Below, in pieces: positions 55,725 to 64,000 of a stretch of 64,000 bases of DNA (position 1 is the first letter of the stretch; the number at the start of each line of letters is the position of its first letter). The notes under the pieces were generated by a model. The model saw nothing but the letters and a program-made list of their open reading frames with translations, did no database searches and was not told the origin of the DNA. Made by a program: the position numbers and the translations under genes. The DNA comes from Tolypocladium sp. Sup5 PDA-1 (lineage: Eukaryota > Ascomycota > Sordariomycetes > Hypocreales > Ophiocordycipitaceae). The stretch is from assembly GCA_000750105.3 (NCBI GenBank), contig JPHH03000008.1, positions 248,001 through 312,000 on the forward strand. Direction: 5' to 3'.

Positions 55725-56925
55725 CTACAGCGGCGCCGTTACCATTTCAAGCACGTCCTCGATGACCTCTTCGGGACCGACATCCTCGAGCATGGCCTCC
55801 ACCGCCTCAAGCTTGCTGCCCCACTGCATGCTCCTCTCCTTTTCGGGGGCGGTGATTCGAATGCGGTGGAGGTAGACTTTTCTCGCCGCCAACCCGACGA
55901 GAGCAGGTGTGACGTAGTCGAGCTTGTGTAGTGGAGCGAGGCATCGCATGAGCTTATCAAAGTGCTTTGTGGCCGCCGGCGTGATGCCTTTGGCAACGGC
56001 GCGATGCATGCGGAGGAAGGAGACGATATTCATCTGGTATCGTACAACGTCGACGTCGACCTGGACCTGCTGGCTCAGCTGCGCAAGTTGGCTGATTTCC
56101 TATGTGCATGTCAGTCAACCAGAAATGGCGTGGTGTAGCCTCAGGCGCTTACCGTCTCCGAGATTAACGGAGCCTTGGATGTGACGTCGCCCAGGTGTTT
56201 GCTCCTAACAACGCTGCCTGTCGACGCTGTCTCATCCGCCTCCCCGCCGTCCATCTCTTCGAGGTTGACGAACCCATCCTCGGGGTCATGCCAATGCGCA
56301 ATCGAGAAGAAGTCGTTGAGGTGGGCCGTGACGTGCGCCTGGCCGCCGCTCTCCGCCTCGAGCACCGGCACGAAGACGAACTGCTTCGGCGCGGTCTGGA
56401 CAGACGTCCGGGTGAAGATGCGCCGGGTGCGCAGCAGCTCGAGCGCCTGGATCTGGACTGCGCGCGGCGCGCGGTCGAGGTTTTTGGCGAGGACGCAGTT
56501 GGCGATCTGGGGCGGCGGCGGGGCGACCGTCAGGGGGGATATGGAGCCGCGCGACGGGCGCTGCGGGTTGGACACGAAGTAGGAGTCGGGGCGGGTTGGC
56601 AAGGACGCGCTGCTCGCGGGGGGGTTCGGGGAGGAGAGCAGGGCGGACGCGAATTCTTCGAGGGTGGTGTCGGGGGTGCAGTCGACGACGGAGCACTTGA
56701 GGCCAAACGTCTTACTCGCTACCTGTGTCGGAGGAGTTAGAATTGGCTCGAGAGAGACGAGGGCGCAGCGCGGTGGAATACCAGTTGGAGCTCCTGGATG
56801 AGGTCGTCGATGGCATGGGCAGGTGTGCTCAGCAGGCCGTGTTCCCTGCTGACGAGGCATAGCAGGATGGCCAGTTCCAAGTCGCTCAGGTCGTGGACCT
56901 TGTCGAGCAGAGTGTCATCCGCCAT
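55725..56925 (-). CDS. MoxR/BchI-like AAA+ protein that appears to lack ATPase motifs
   Basis: Exons 56925-56782, 56722-56153 and 56099-55725 (introns 56723-56781 and 56100-56152) give 362 aa. It starts MADDTLLDKVHDLSDLELA; a longer frame starts at TTG. The middle part NCVLAKNLDRAPRAVQIQAL followed by ELLRTRRIFTRTSVQTAPKQFVFVPVL aligns by eye with the MoxR/Mg-chelatase Walker B to sensor 1 segment (LxDEINRAP..Q.ALLE), but Lys-Asn replaces Asp-Glu, and no GxxGxGKT loop is visible upstream. The C-terminal segment (DYVTPALVGLAARKVYLHRI) matches the AAA lid of that clade. It therefore looks like a non-hydrolysing AAA+ relative. Function unknown. Divergent from YPT7. Confidence 0.75.
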
Positions 56926-57464
56926 CGCGAAGCGCAAAGGGCTTCAGCAACGGGTCCATCAGGCCGATTCCATGCTGGTGCTTGGCCGTCAACCCGTGTT
57001 CAGGTACAGTCCAGGCTAGGTAGGTGGCTGGAGCAGTGCCAGTGAAGGTGACGTCGCTCAAGACATGGATAAAATGCGTCACGTGTGGTCCTGACTCTGG
57101 TGCATAACAGGCCCACCGAGTTATGCATGAGGCTACGCCAGGCACAGCTTAGCGGGTACTTCGTATTACCTCGACGACTGCCTGCGACAACTGATATCAG
57201 TCGGGGGAGCTGCTAAGTCATCGAAGGCGCCAACACCCATCACGGTCCACCGTCAACATCCTGCGACACCCTCTGCTCGAAGCCCCAGCCGCCCCTGTTG
57301 CACGGCCTCGTGACGCCTGTTGACGACATTGCTGGAAGCGCAGGCAGCCATCTTTACAAACACTGCGACTTGCCCTCACCGACGAGCTTGCGGTGCTTGG
57401 GTCCGACCTACTTGTACCTTCATATCACGTCATTGACAAGAGCGACGGCCGACGACAGCTCAAC
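56926..57464. promoter_or_regulatory. Divergent promoter region, MoxR-like protein / YPT7
   Basis: A 539-base gap between divergent start codons. No TATA box or named site is clear. Confidence 0.5.
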
Positions 57465-58460
57465 ATGTCTTCGCGGAAGAAGGTTCTCCTCAAGGTATGC
57501 AGGCCGTCCGTCGCTTCTAACCGTTCGATGCAGCAAAACTGACAACTCGCCGTCGATAGGTCATCATCCTGGGGGACAGCGGTGTCGGCAAGACCAGCTT
57601 GATGAACCAATATGTACGCACCCGTCCTCGCTCCAACCCTCCGCCCCGACATCACGCAGGCGTATTAATGGCAAACCCCCCATGCAGGTCAACAAGAAGT
57701 TCAGCGCGAGCTACAAGGCGACCATCGGCGCCGATTTCCTGACGCGAGAAGTCCTGGTCGACGACAGGCAAGTCACTATGCAGGTACGACGCCGCCCGAG
57801 AACATGCACGAGAGACGATGGGCGTGACGGGCGATGCTGATGGTTCGATAGCTCTGGGACACTGCTGGGCAGGAGCGGTTCCAGTCGCTGGGCGTGGCGT
57901 TTTACCGCGGCGCCGACTGCTGCGTCCTGGTGTACGATGTCAATAACGCGAAGAGCTTCGAGGCGCTCGACAGCTGGAGGGACGAGTTCCTGATCCAGGC
58001 TTCGCCCCGGGACCCTCCCAACTTTCCATTTGTGAGCACAGCTGTGGTGTGTGGGCGTCTTCGCACGCGGTATGCTGATACGGTTGCAGGTTGTTCTGGG
58101 TAACAAGATTGATATCGAGGAGAACAAGAGAGTGGTAAGACATCCAACCGCAGGCAGTTGAGCTGTCATCAAGACTGACCACACCGCAGATCTCCAACAA
58201 GAGGGCTATGACCTTCTGTCAGTCCAAGGGAGATATTCCTTACTTCGAGACGAGCGCCAAGGAGGCCATCAACATCGACCAGGCATTCGAGGGTGCGTTC
58301 AGTGTCCCGTACAACAGCCTCACGATGTAATGTACTAACATCCTGTCCAGTTATTGCACGAAACGCCCTGGCGCAGGAAGAGTCGGAAGAATTTAGCGGA
58401 GACTTTGACGACCCCATCAACATCCACATCGACAACGACCGAGACGGGTGCGCCTGCTGA
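57465..58460 (+). CDS. YPT7: Rab7-type small GTPase Ypt7
   Basis: Controls late endosome-vacuole and vacuole-vacuole fusion. Seven exons give 205 aa: 57465-57494, 57560-57613, 57688-57783, 57852-58031, 58090-58134, 58190-58292 and 58351-58460. The assembled protein has MSSRKKVLLK, the P-loop GDSGVGKTS (15-23), ATIGADFLTREV (switch I, Rab7-type), LWDTAGQERFQSLG (switch II), GNKIDIE (base recognition) and ETSAKEAINID. It ends DRDGCAC, a CxC double-geranylgeranylation site. Length and motifs match Rab7 along the whole protein. All introns are 58-75 nt with good GT/AG sites, and no single frame covers more than about a third of the gene. Confidence 0.96.
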
Positions 58461-58754
58461 TGGGCACGAGGATAGTGTAGTCGTCGTGGCGGTTGAGCAG
58501 GCCGGCAGCAGCAGGGAATCGCTTCAGAGATAGTATACCCTTCACCGGACCGAATTTTGTCACTGCATGGGTGTAGAATACCGAAAGTCGAGTTTTGTTT
58601 TTTGTTTTAGGTGTTTACACGGCAGTTTTGATTCGAAGTTGCTTGTTTGCCGCGATTCGTTGTGGGTGAGGGTGTAGAACGAGCAGAGGGGGCATATAGT
58701 GGCATGCAATCATCGATCGGGAGTATTATCGTTCGATAGAAGATGTGTGCGAGA

Positions 58755-59174
58755 CCGAGGTATTTCTCAATGCTACTCGTTTCGTCTTGCAAGAAGTTAG
58801 TGACCATACCACGATGAGTCGACGAGAGACTTTGCATCGGCATGTTGACGTAAGACTACGTCGGCGCATTTACTGCTTCTGGCCTTCTCGTGGCTGCAGC
58901 TTCACACTCGAGAACGCTCCACCGGCTACGGAATTGGCATCGATTCCAAAGGCTGCCGTGATAATTGCACGAATCAGACCACAATGCGCCCATGGCATCG
59001 TCGCATCCCGGTTCTCCCGTCGCTGTAGGGTAGCGGAGACGCTCGGAGGCGTTGGCTTCGGCGAGATGCCCCACCCGGGACCGAGGCTGGACGGCTTACC
59101 CCAGAATCCCCCGCCTAAGCCCTTGGCGTGGAAGCTCCCCTGGCGTTCGTATAAACACCGGCGAACAACCTCGG
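58755..59174 (+). promoter_or_regulatory. Three CCTCGG/CCGAGG sites before the acyl-CoA dehydrogenase gene
   Basis: CCGAGG at 58755-58760 and 59081-59086 and CCTCGG at 59169-59174. CCTCGG is the core bound by FarA/FarB-type fatty-acid regulators of filamentous fungi. About 0.4 copies are expected by chance in 880 bases. The third site lies just after the TATA box, so perhaps only the first two are upstream of transcription. Confidence 0.45.
59150..59155 (+). promoter_or_regulatory. TATA-like box of the acyl-CoA dehydrogenase gene
   Basis: TATAAA in TTCGTATAAACACC, about 190 bases before the ATG at 59343. Confidence 0.45.
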
Positions 59175-59342
59175 CTCCGCCCCCGGCTCATCCAGCAGTT
59201 TATCAGTGGACGCGGCTTCATAAAACAGATCTCTGTCGCCTTGTTGGTTCATCTTCATCTTGAACCTTCAATTCCCTGCTTTCAGTGCCACGAGCGGATT
59301 GACCTTTAGTCGTGTCGGCTCTGCAGCTCATAGCTATTCGCC

Positions 59343-60879
59343 ATGTCGGCCAAGATACCAGCCATCGTACGTTCAGTTGATGAGCTCCCTCCGCACGACC
59401 GCGCCGATGCTGACGGGTGATGGCAGGTCTCGAATCGCGTCAGCGATGAGGCAAAGAGGATGATTGACGTGGTGGCCAAGTTTGTCGAGGAGGACTGCGT
59501 CCCGTGAGCTTCCGCCCTCTCACCATGCTCAGGAGAGGTTCAGCCATGTACTGACATCCGTCCCCCCCCCAGCGCTGACCCCGTCCTCGAGGCGCAGGTC
59601 GGCGAGGGCGACGCCCGGTGGGAGAGCCACCCGCCCATCGTCGAGGAGCTCAAGGCCAAGGCGCGCAAGCTCGGGCTCTGGAACATGTTCCTGCCCAAGG
59701 GCCACTACGCCGAGTCGCCCGGGTGGACGAACCTCGAGTACGGCATCATGGCCGAGTGGCTGGGCCGCTCGCGCGTCGCCTCCGAGGCGTGCAACTGCGC
59801 CGCGCCGGACACGGGCAACATGGAGGTGCTGGCCAAGTACGGCAACGCCGCGCAAAAGGAGCAGTGGCTCAAGCCGCTCATGGACGGCAAGATTCGCTCC
59901 GCCTTCCTCATGACGGAGCCCGGCGTCGCCTCGTCGGACGCGACCAACATCGAGCTCGACATCAAGCGCGAGGGCAACGAGTACGTGCTCAACGGGCAGA
60001 AGTGGTGGTCGAGCGGCGCCGGCGACCCGCGCTGCTCTATCTACATCGTCATGGGCAAGACGGACGCCGGCAACAAGGACCCGTACCGCCAGCAGTCGGT
60101 GGTGCTGGTGCCGGCGGGCACGCCGGGAATCACGATCAACAGGATGCTCAAGGTCTACGGCTACGACGACGCGCCGCACGGGCACGGGCACCTCACGTTC
60201 ACCAACGTGCGGGTGCCGGTGAGCAACATGGTGCTGGGCGAGGGCCGGGGCTTTGAGATCATCCAGGGCCGCCTGGGGCCGGGCCGGATCCACCACGCCA
60301 TGCGCAGCATCGGCGCGGTAGGTTTCTCCCCCTCTGCGATGCATATAGAACTGGGCTAACCGTAAACAGTCCGAGGTCGCGCTCGACTGGATGCTGATGC
60401 GCGTCAACGACGAGAGCAAGAAGCCCTTCGGCAAGTTCCTGCGCGAGCACGGCGTCATCCTTGAATGGATCGCCAAGTCGCGCATCGAAATCGACGCGGC
60501 GCGCCTCATCGTGCTCAACGCGGCCATCAAGATGGACGAGCAGGGCCCCAAGGGCGCGCTCAAGGAGATCGCGCAGGCCAAGGTGCTGATCCCGCAGACG
60601 GCGCTGACGGTCATCGACCGCGCGATCCAGTCGTTCGGCGGCGCGGGCGTGTGCCAGGACACGCCGCTGGCCAACATGTGGGCGGGCATCCGCACGCTGC
60701 GGATGGCCGACGGGCCCGACGAGGTGCACCTGCAGCAGATGGGGCGCAACGAGAACAAGAGGGGCCGCGAGGTGACGGAGCGCATCAAGCGGCAGCAGGC
60801 TCGGACGGCGGAGCTGATGAAGAAGCACGGCGCGCAGACGGCGCAGCCGGGGACGCGGATCCGCCATTCCAAGATGTAG
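59343..60879 (+). CDS. Acyl-CoA dehydrogenase (ACAD10/11 type), probably peroxisomal
   Basis: Four exons, 59343-59366, 59427-59503, 59573-60317 and 60370-60879, give 451 aa. FAD-dependent first step of fatty-acyl-CoA breakdown. Visible: N-terminal helical domain (ELKAKARKLGLWNMFLPKGH), the flavin-contact segment AFLMTEPGVASSDATNIE, GQKWWSSGAGDPRC, and the C-terminal helical domain with IQSFGGAGVCQDTPLANMWA. The place where medium-chain enzymes have their YEGT Glu reads ADGPDEVH, as in ACAD10/11. The last three residues are SKM, a PTS1 variant, with basic residues before it (RIRHSKM). There is no mitochondrial presequence (MSAKIPAIVSNRVSDEA). Peroxisomal placement is inferred. The upstream region carries fatty-acid-type hexamers. 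Confidence 0.92.
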
Positions 60880-61616
60880 GCGTGGGGTCTTGTTGTGTTG
60901 TTCTTGTTGTTGTTGTTATTGTCGACTCGATTGTGCAAGGAAAAGATTGGTATAGGGTAGGGAATATGATTCAGCAGAGCGTCCGCAGCCAGGATGCGAT
61001 GTATATCAAGTGCCGAGTATCGTGAGGTCGACCATGGATGAGACGAGTGGCCGGCGTTGCTCGACCACCAAACGCCGCCGTGGCCGTCACGGCCGTCACG
61101 GACGTGCAAGGGCATCTATATCCGGCATTTACAAGCTGTTGGTGACTCAACAATTGCCATGACAATGTCTGGCCTGTGCGCGTGTTTACCTTGCATGTCC
61201 CATCGTACCCCAGTCAATCCGTCGTGGACGGGATGGGAGCTTTGCAGCGTGAATTCTGGAGGTCGCCAGCACGTACCCAAGCACTGAACAGCACCCGCAC
61301 CCCACCTGCCACATTCCCGCTGTAGCCACCAGCGCCAGTCCACCCCTGCCGTTGCCCTGCCGACCGGCCTCCCGATTCGTTTACTTTGCCCGCCGTGGGC
61401 AAGCAGGGGTTGCAACTCACCAGCTACGCTACCTTCCTTTGCCATTTTTCTTCACGCAGGCCCTTCGACTACAAGTACACCGGCTGCCGGACGTCATCCT
61501 ACGAGCGTGACAGCGACACTGCAGCCTTTCTACTTTTGCGCCCGCACACACACAAGCACCACTACAGCGCAGTACCTGCTCTCGCGGACGTTCCAAATCC
61601 GACAACCACAGCCAAC
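60880..61616. other. Intergenic: acyl-CoA dehydrogenase 3' side and SPO12-like promoter
   Basis: About 740 bases. A GTT-rich stretch (about 60893-60922) follows the dehydrogenase stop; GGCCGTCAC direct repeats lie at 61083-61103. The last 120 bases before the SPO12-like ATG are CA-rich leader. No gene seen. Confidence 0.5.
61078..61105 (+). repeat. GC-rich direct and inverted repeat upstream of the SPO12-like gene
   Basis: CCGTGGCCGTCACGG is followed by CCGTCACGGACG. GGCCGTCAC occurs twice in direct repeat, and CCGTCACGG is nearly its own complement, so the block can also pair with itself. It is about 520 bases before the ATG. Confidence 0.6.
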
Positions 61617-62053
61617 ATGTCGAACCAGGTCCTCGGCGACAAGGACGTCAACGCCGCCATGGCGGAGCAGCAGCAGGAAGCGCCTGCCAAGGATGTCAAG
61701 AGCATGGAGTATCACCGCCAGGTCTTTCAGTCCAAGATGGCAGAGGAAAAGTACGTGCCGTCCTCTGCCTTATCACGTCCCCTTCGTTGTTCTAACGAGT
61801 GCCCACAGGTCCCAGAAATACGTCTCGCCGTCCGACAACATCATGAGCCCCTGCACGGCCAAGATCAACGCCCTACGCAACAAGCACGCCACCAAGTCAG
61901 TCGCACCCATCACCTCATCCCCCCATCCCCCCATCCGCTGCCGGCGACTAACAGAACATGCACAGGGTCAAGCCCAAGTCGCTCTTCGCCCAGGCGAGCG
62001 CTAAGAAACTCACCGGCGAGAGCTCGCTGGGCGCGCGGGACGCCAAGCCCTGA
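61617..62053 (+). CDS. SPO12: Spo12-like mitotic-exit regulator
   Basis: Three exons, 61617-61750, 61809-61895 and 61966-62053, give 102 aa. The core SQKYVSPSDNIMSPCTAKI, which only appears after joining exons 1 and 2, is the conserved Spo12 motif; its Ser/Pro and Ser-Pro-Cys sites are phosphorylated in yeast, where the protein promotes Cdc14 release from the nucleolus in the FEAR pathway. The N-terminal part is Gln/Ala/Asp-rich (AMAEQQQEAPAKDVK) and the C-terminal part basic then small-residue-rich (FAQASAKKLTGESSLG). Length is typical for the filamentous-fungal form, shorter than yeast Spo12. No other domain is present. Confidence 0.88.
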
Positions 62054-62422
62054 GCATAGCACCTGTACATTGTCCTTGTTGTTTTCCCGGCGGCCGTCAT
62101 TTGGCTCGGCCACCGTTTTCGTTCGTTAGCCGGTGTGCTTGCTGCTGTTTATACCTGGCCCCCGCGGCGGCACAGGAAAGTACGGGCAGGAACCCTTCGC
62201 GGGTGGATGTTTAGGGAATTTGGGCATCGGCGTTCCAGGGACATGGCACAAATTGTTGCGTTGCGCAAAGCACGACAGGCAGGCAAGGGTTGTAATGATA
62301 TTATGCGACGACTGCGTGTATTAGAATGTCAACGGGGCGGGCAGCGTAGTCCCTCGACCAGGGACCGAGACTGATCAATTTACTTTGTATTCACGAAACA
62401 AACGTCCAAGCACCGCCGTGGA
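62054..62422. other. Intergenic, convergent 3' ends of SPO12-like and RBG1
   Basis: About 370 bases without a coding signal or RNA gene. Confidence 0.5.
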
Positions 62423-63995
62423 CTATGCTCGCCAGGCACTGACAATGTAGACGACGTCCTCGTCGGACACCATGTGGCTCAGCCCAACTCGCTGCGGTAT
62501 ATGCCTCGCGCTGGCGCCCCATACCAGCGCGTACTTGAACGTGTCCTTCATGCTGCGATGGATCCTGTCGCACACGTCTTCGATGCTGCTGTTGCTCCGC
62601 ACGATCAAGGCCTCGCCAAAGTCCGGGTCGATACCCTTGCGCTTTGTGTAGATGCGGATGAGCTTGAGCTCCTTCCAGCACCGGTCCACCACGTCCTGGA
62701 TGCCCAGGTCCAGCTCGCAGCTCATCACCACCGTCTGCGGCTCGCGCGCCAGACTGTCGAGGAAGTCGAGCGACACGCTGTCGATCTTGTTGTACACGTA
62801 CAGGCACTTGATGTACTTGCGGTGGTCCTTCATGATGACGTCGATGAAGTCGTCGACGGTCGCGTTCTCGTCCCGTATCAGCACCTCGCAGTTGAGGATC
62901 TTGTAGTCGCGCAGGATGTTGTACAGCATCTTCTCGTCCAGGTACTTGGGCGGCGCCTGAAACGTAATCTTCATGCCGCCCGCCGTCTTCGCCTTGAGGT
63001 AGATGTTCCTGCTCTTGTTAGAGCTCAAAGGTTGTACAAGAGGAGCGGGCGTCCTTACGGTGGTTGGCGGTTTAGCCGGATCCCGACGGATTCCAGTTCA
63101 ATCTCTAATAACGCCCTTTGCTCTGCCTTCTTCGTCGCGTCTAGGACCATCAGGATCAGATCGCTCGTCTTGGCCGCTGAGATGACCTGTCGCCCTCGAC
63201 CCTTTCCCTCCGAGGCGCCTTCGATGATTCCAGGGAGATCGAGCAGTTGGATCTCGGCGCCGCCGTACTCGAGCACTCCGGGGATGGCTGTCAGCGTGGT
63301 GAAGGAATAAGACGCAACCTCAGATCTCGTCTTTGTGACTTTTGACAGAAAGGTTGACTTTCCGACTGAGGGGAAGCCGACGAGGGAAATGCGCGCATCG
63401 CCGCTCTTGCTGACGTCGAAGCCGGAACCGCCGCCGCCGCCGGCTCCAGGACCGGGTTCTAGGAGTTGAGCTCGAAGACGAGCGAGTTTTCTGTAAATGT
63501 TAGGATGGGAGCGTACTTGTGACGGCCACAAGCAGAAACGAGACGCTTCCCCGTGGATGGATGAAGGCTGGTGAATACGTACCCTTTTAACAGCCCCAAG
63601 TGATATTCTTGGTATTGTTAGTACACAACAAAGCCCAGCGGAGATCGATAATTCTCTCGTACCTGTTGCCTTATTCTCTAGTAGAATGTTAGCATTGTTA
63701 TTCTTTTGAGAGTATTGTATTCCAATGAACAGTGAGCCGGTTAAGAGAGCTCCCCTCCGGCAGAGGCTCATATGTCCCCAGCCGGCATGCGCTCAGAGTC
63801 CAAGGATCCCAGCGTGCGTATCAAGGGAGCAAATACGATCCAATAAAGATTCGACAGGGAGTCGAAACGGTGGAGGGGCTTACTTTGAGTCCTCCTCATC
63901 TCATCCTCGATCCTGAGAAACTCGTCAGCTTCGGCGCTCGATCTGCCTTCGCCCAGTAAGACTCACTCCTTGATCTTTTCTGTAATGTTCACCAT
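62423..63995 (-). CDS. RBG1: Developmentally regulated GTP-binding protein Rbg1 (DRG1)
   Basis: A ribosome-associated TRAFAC GTPase that works with Tma46/DFRP1 to support translation. The complete gene fits in the window: six exons, 63995-63967, 63912-63884, 63677-63663, 63607-63583, 63490-63059 and 63008-62423, giving 371 aa, the expected length. The first four exons are only 29, 29, 15 and 25 nt and spell MVNITEKIKEIEDEMRRT and then KNKATEYHLGLLKGKLARLR, a close match to the DRG start. G domain: LVGFPSVGKSTFL, SYSFTTLTAIPG, LLDLPGIIEGA and NKID. The C-terminal TGS domain runs from IRIYTKRKGIDPDF to HMVSDEDVVYIV. The junction at exons 5/6 gives NRQPPNIYLKAK. Intron 2 (206 nt) is unusually long for this window. 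Confidence 0.96.
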
Positions 63996-64000
63996 ATTTG

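Larger units (their letters stand above)
58461..59342. other. Intergenic: YPT7 3' side and acyl-CoA dehydrogenase promoter
   Basis: About 880 bases. It contains TATAAA at 59150-59155 and CCTCGG/CCGAGG hexamers (see separate entries). A 172-codon plus-strand frame (58745-59263) overlaps the TATA box and looks non-coding. Confidence 0.5.

Noticed and set aside
58745..59263. 172-codon plus-strand frame before the acyl-CoA dehydrogenase
   Set aside because: Runs through the TATA-like box and leader of the next gene; basic, Pro-rich chance translation.
59529..61115. 528-codon minus-strand frame opposite the acyl-CoA dehydrogenase
   Set aside because: Arg/His/Val-rich antisense translation of the dehydrogenase exons; no start context and no domain.
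62474..63310. 278-codon plus-strand frame opposite RBG1
   Set aside because: Spans an intron of RBG1 and mirrors its exons; no domain.

Overview
The window is nuclear DNA of a filamentous ascomycete. Genes are compact and monocistronic on both strands, with 50-90 nt GT...AG introns and GC-rich third positions that leave long open frames antisense to real genes. The protein set (Hus1, Sec16, Neo1, Ypt7, SepA/Bni1 formin, Gda1, Spo12, Rbg1, Aim32, Cyc2) is a fungal housekeeping set. Sequence style suggests Sordariomycetes, probably Hypocreales; that placement is inference. I found no tRNA, rRNA, CRISPR, transposon or secondary-metabolite cluster.

Left third (1-26000): the 3' part of the mitochondrial tRNA-modification GTPase MSS1 (+), a 47-aa protein with a strong promoter (-), ER glucosidase I (-) divergent from the tri-snRNP protein SNRNP27 (+), a Bni1/SepA formin (-), a small one-pass membrane protein (+), a RING-H2 protein (-) divergent from checkpoint clamp subunit HUS1 (+), SEC16 (-), and a 1.7 kb gap with a broken ankyrin-repeat relic.

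Middle (26000-46500): P4-ATPase NEO1 (+), an uncharacterised probable six-hairpin protein (-), mitochondrial CYC2-like oxidoreductase (-), AIM32-like thioredoxin-fold ferredoxin (-), an AVT3/AVT4-type vacuolar amino-acid transporter (-), a 2.6 kb gene-free gap, a VHC1-type cation-chloride cotransporter (+), and a proline-rich CxxC protein (+).

Right third (46500-64000): a CobW/COG0523 GTPase with a His-rich loop (-), a 105-aa unknown (+), an archaemetzincin-type protease (-), a PPPDE-thioredoxin-PUL fusion (-), Golgi GDPase GDA1 (+), a MoxR-like protein that appears to have lost its ATPase motifs (-), RAB7/YPT7 (+), a probably peroxisomal acyl-CoA dehydrogenase ending in SKM (+), SPO12-like (+) and the complete GTPase RBG1 (-).

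The genes do not form a pathway or cluster. Several serve membrane traffic and endomembrane identity (SEC16, NEO1, GDA1, glucosidase I, YPT7, AVT, VHC1) and three are mitochondrial (MSS1, CYC2, AIM32), but this looks like ordinary dispersed gene order.

Gene models were spliced by hand. Several introns are multiples of three with no stop, or cut off very short exons (19 nt in MSS1; 29, 29, 15 and 25 nt in RBG1), so frame-only gene calling would misread them. I see no clear new multi-gene system. The best leads are the degenerate AAA+ protein, the three-domain PPPDE fusion, glucosidase I with a C-terminal RDEL and a retainable hydrophobic intron, and the RBG1 microexons.
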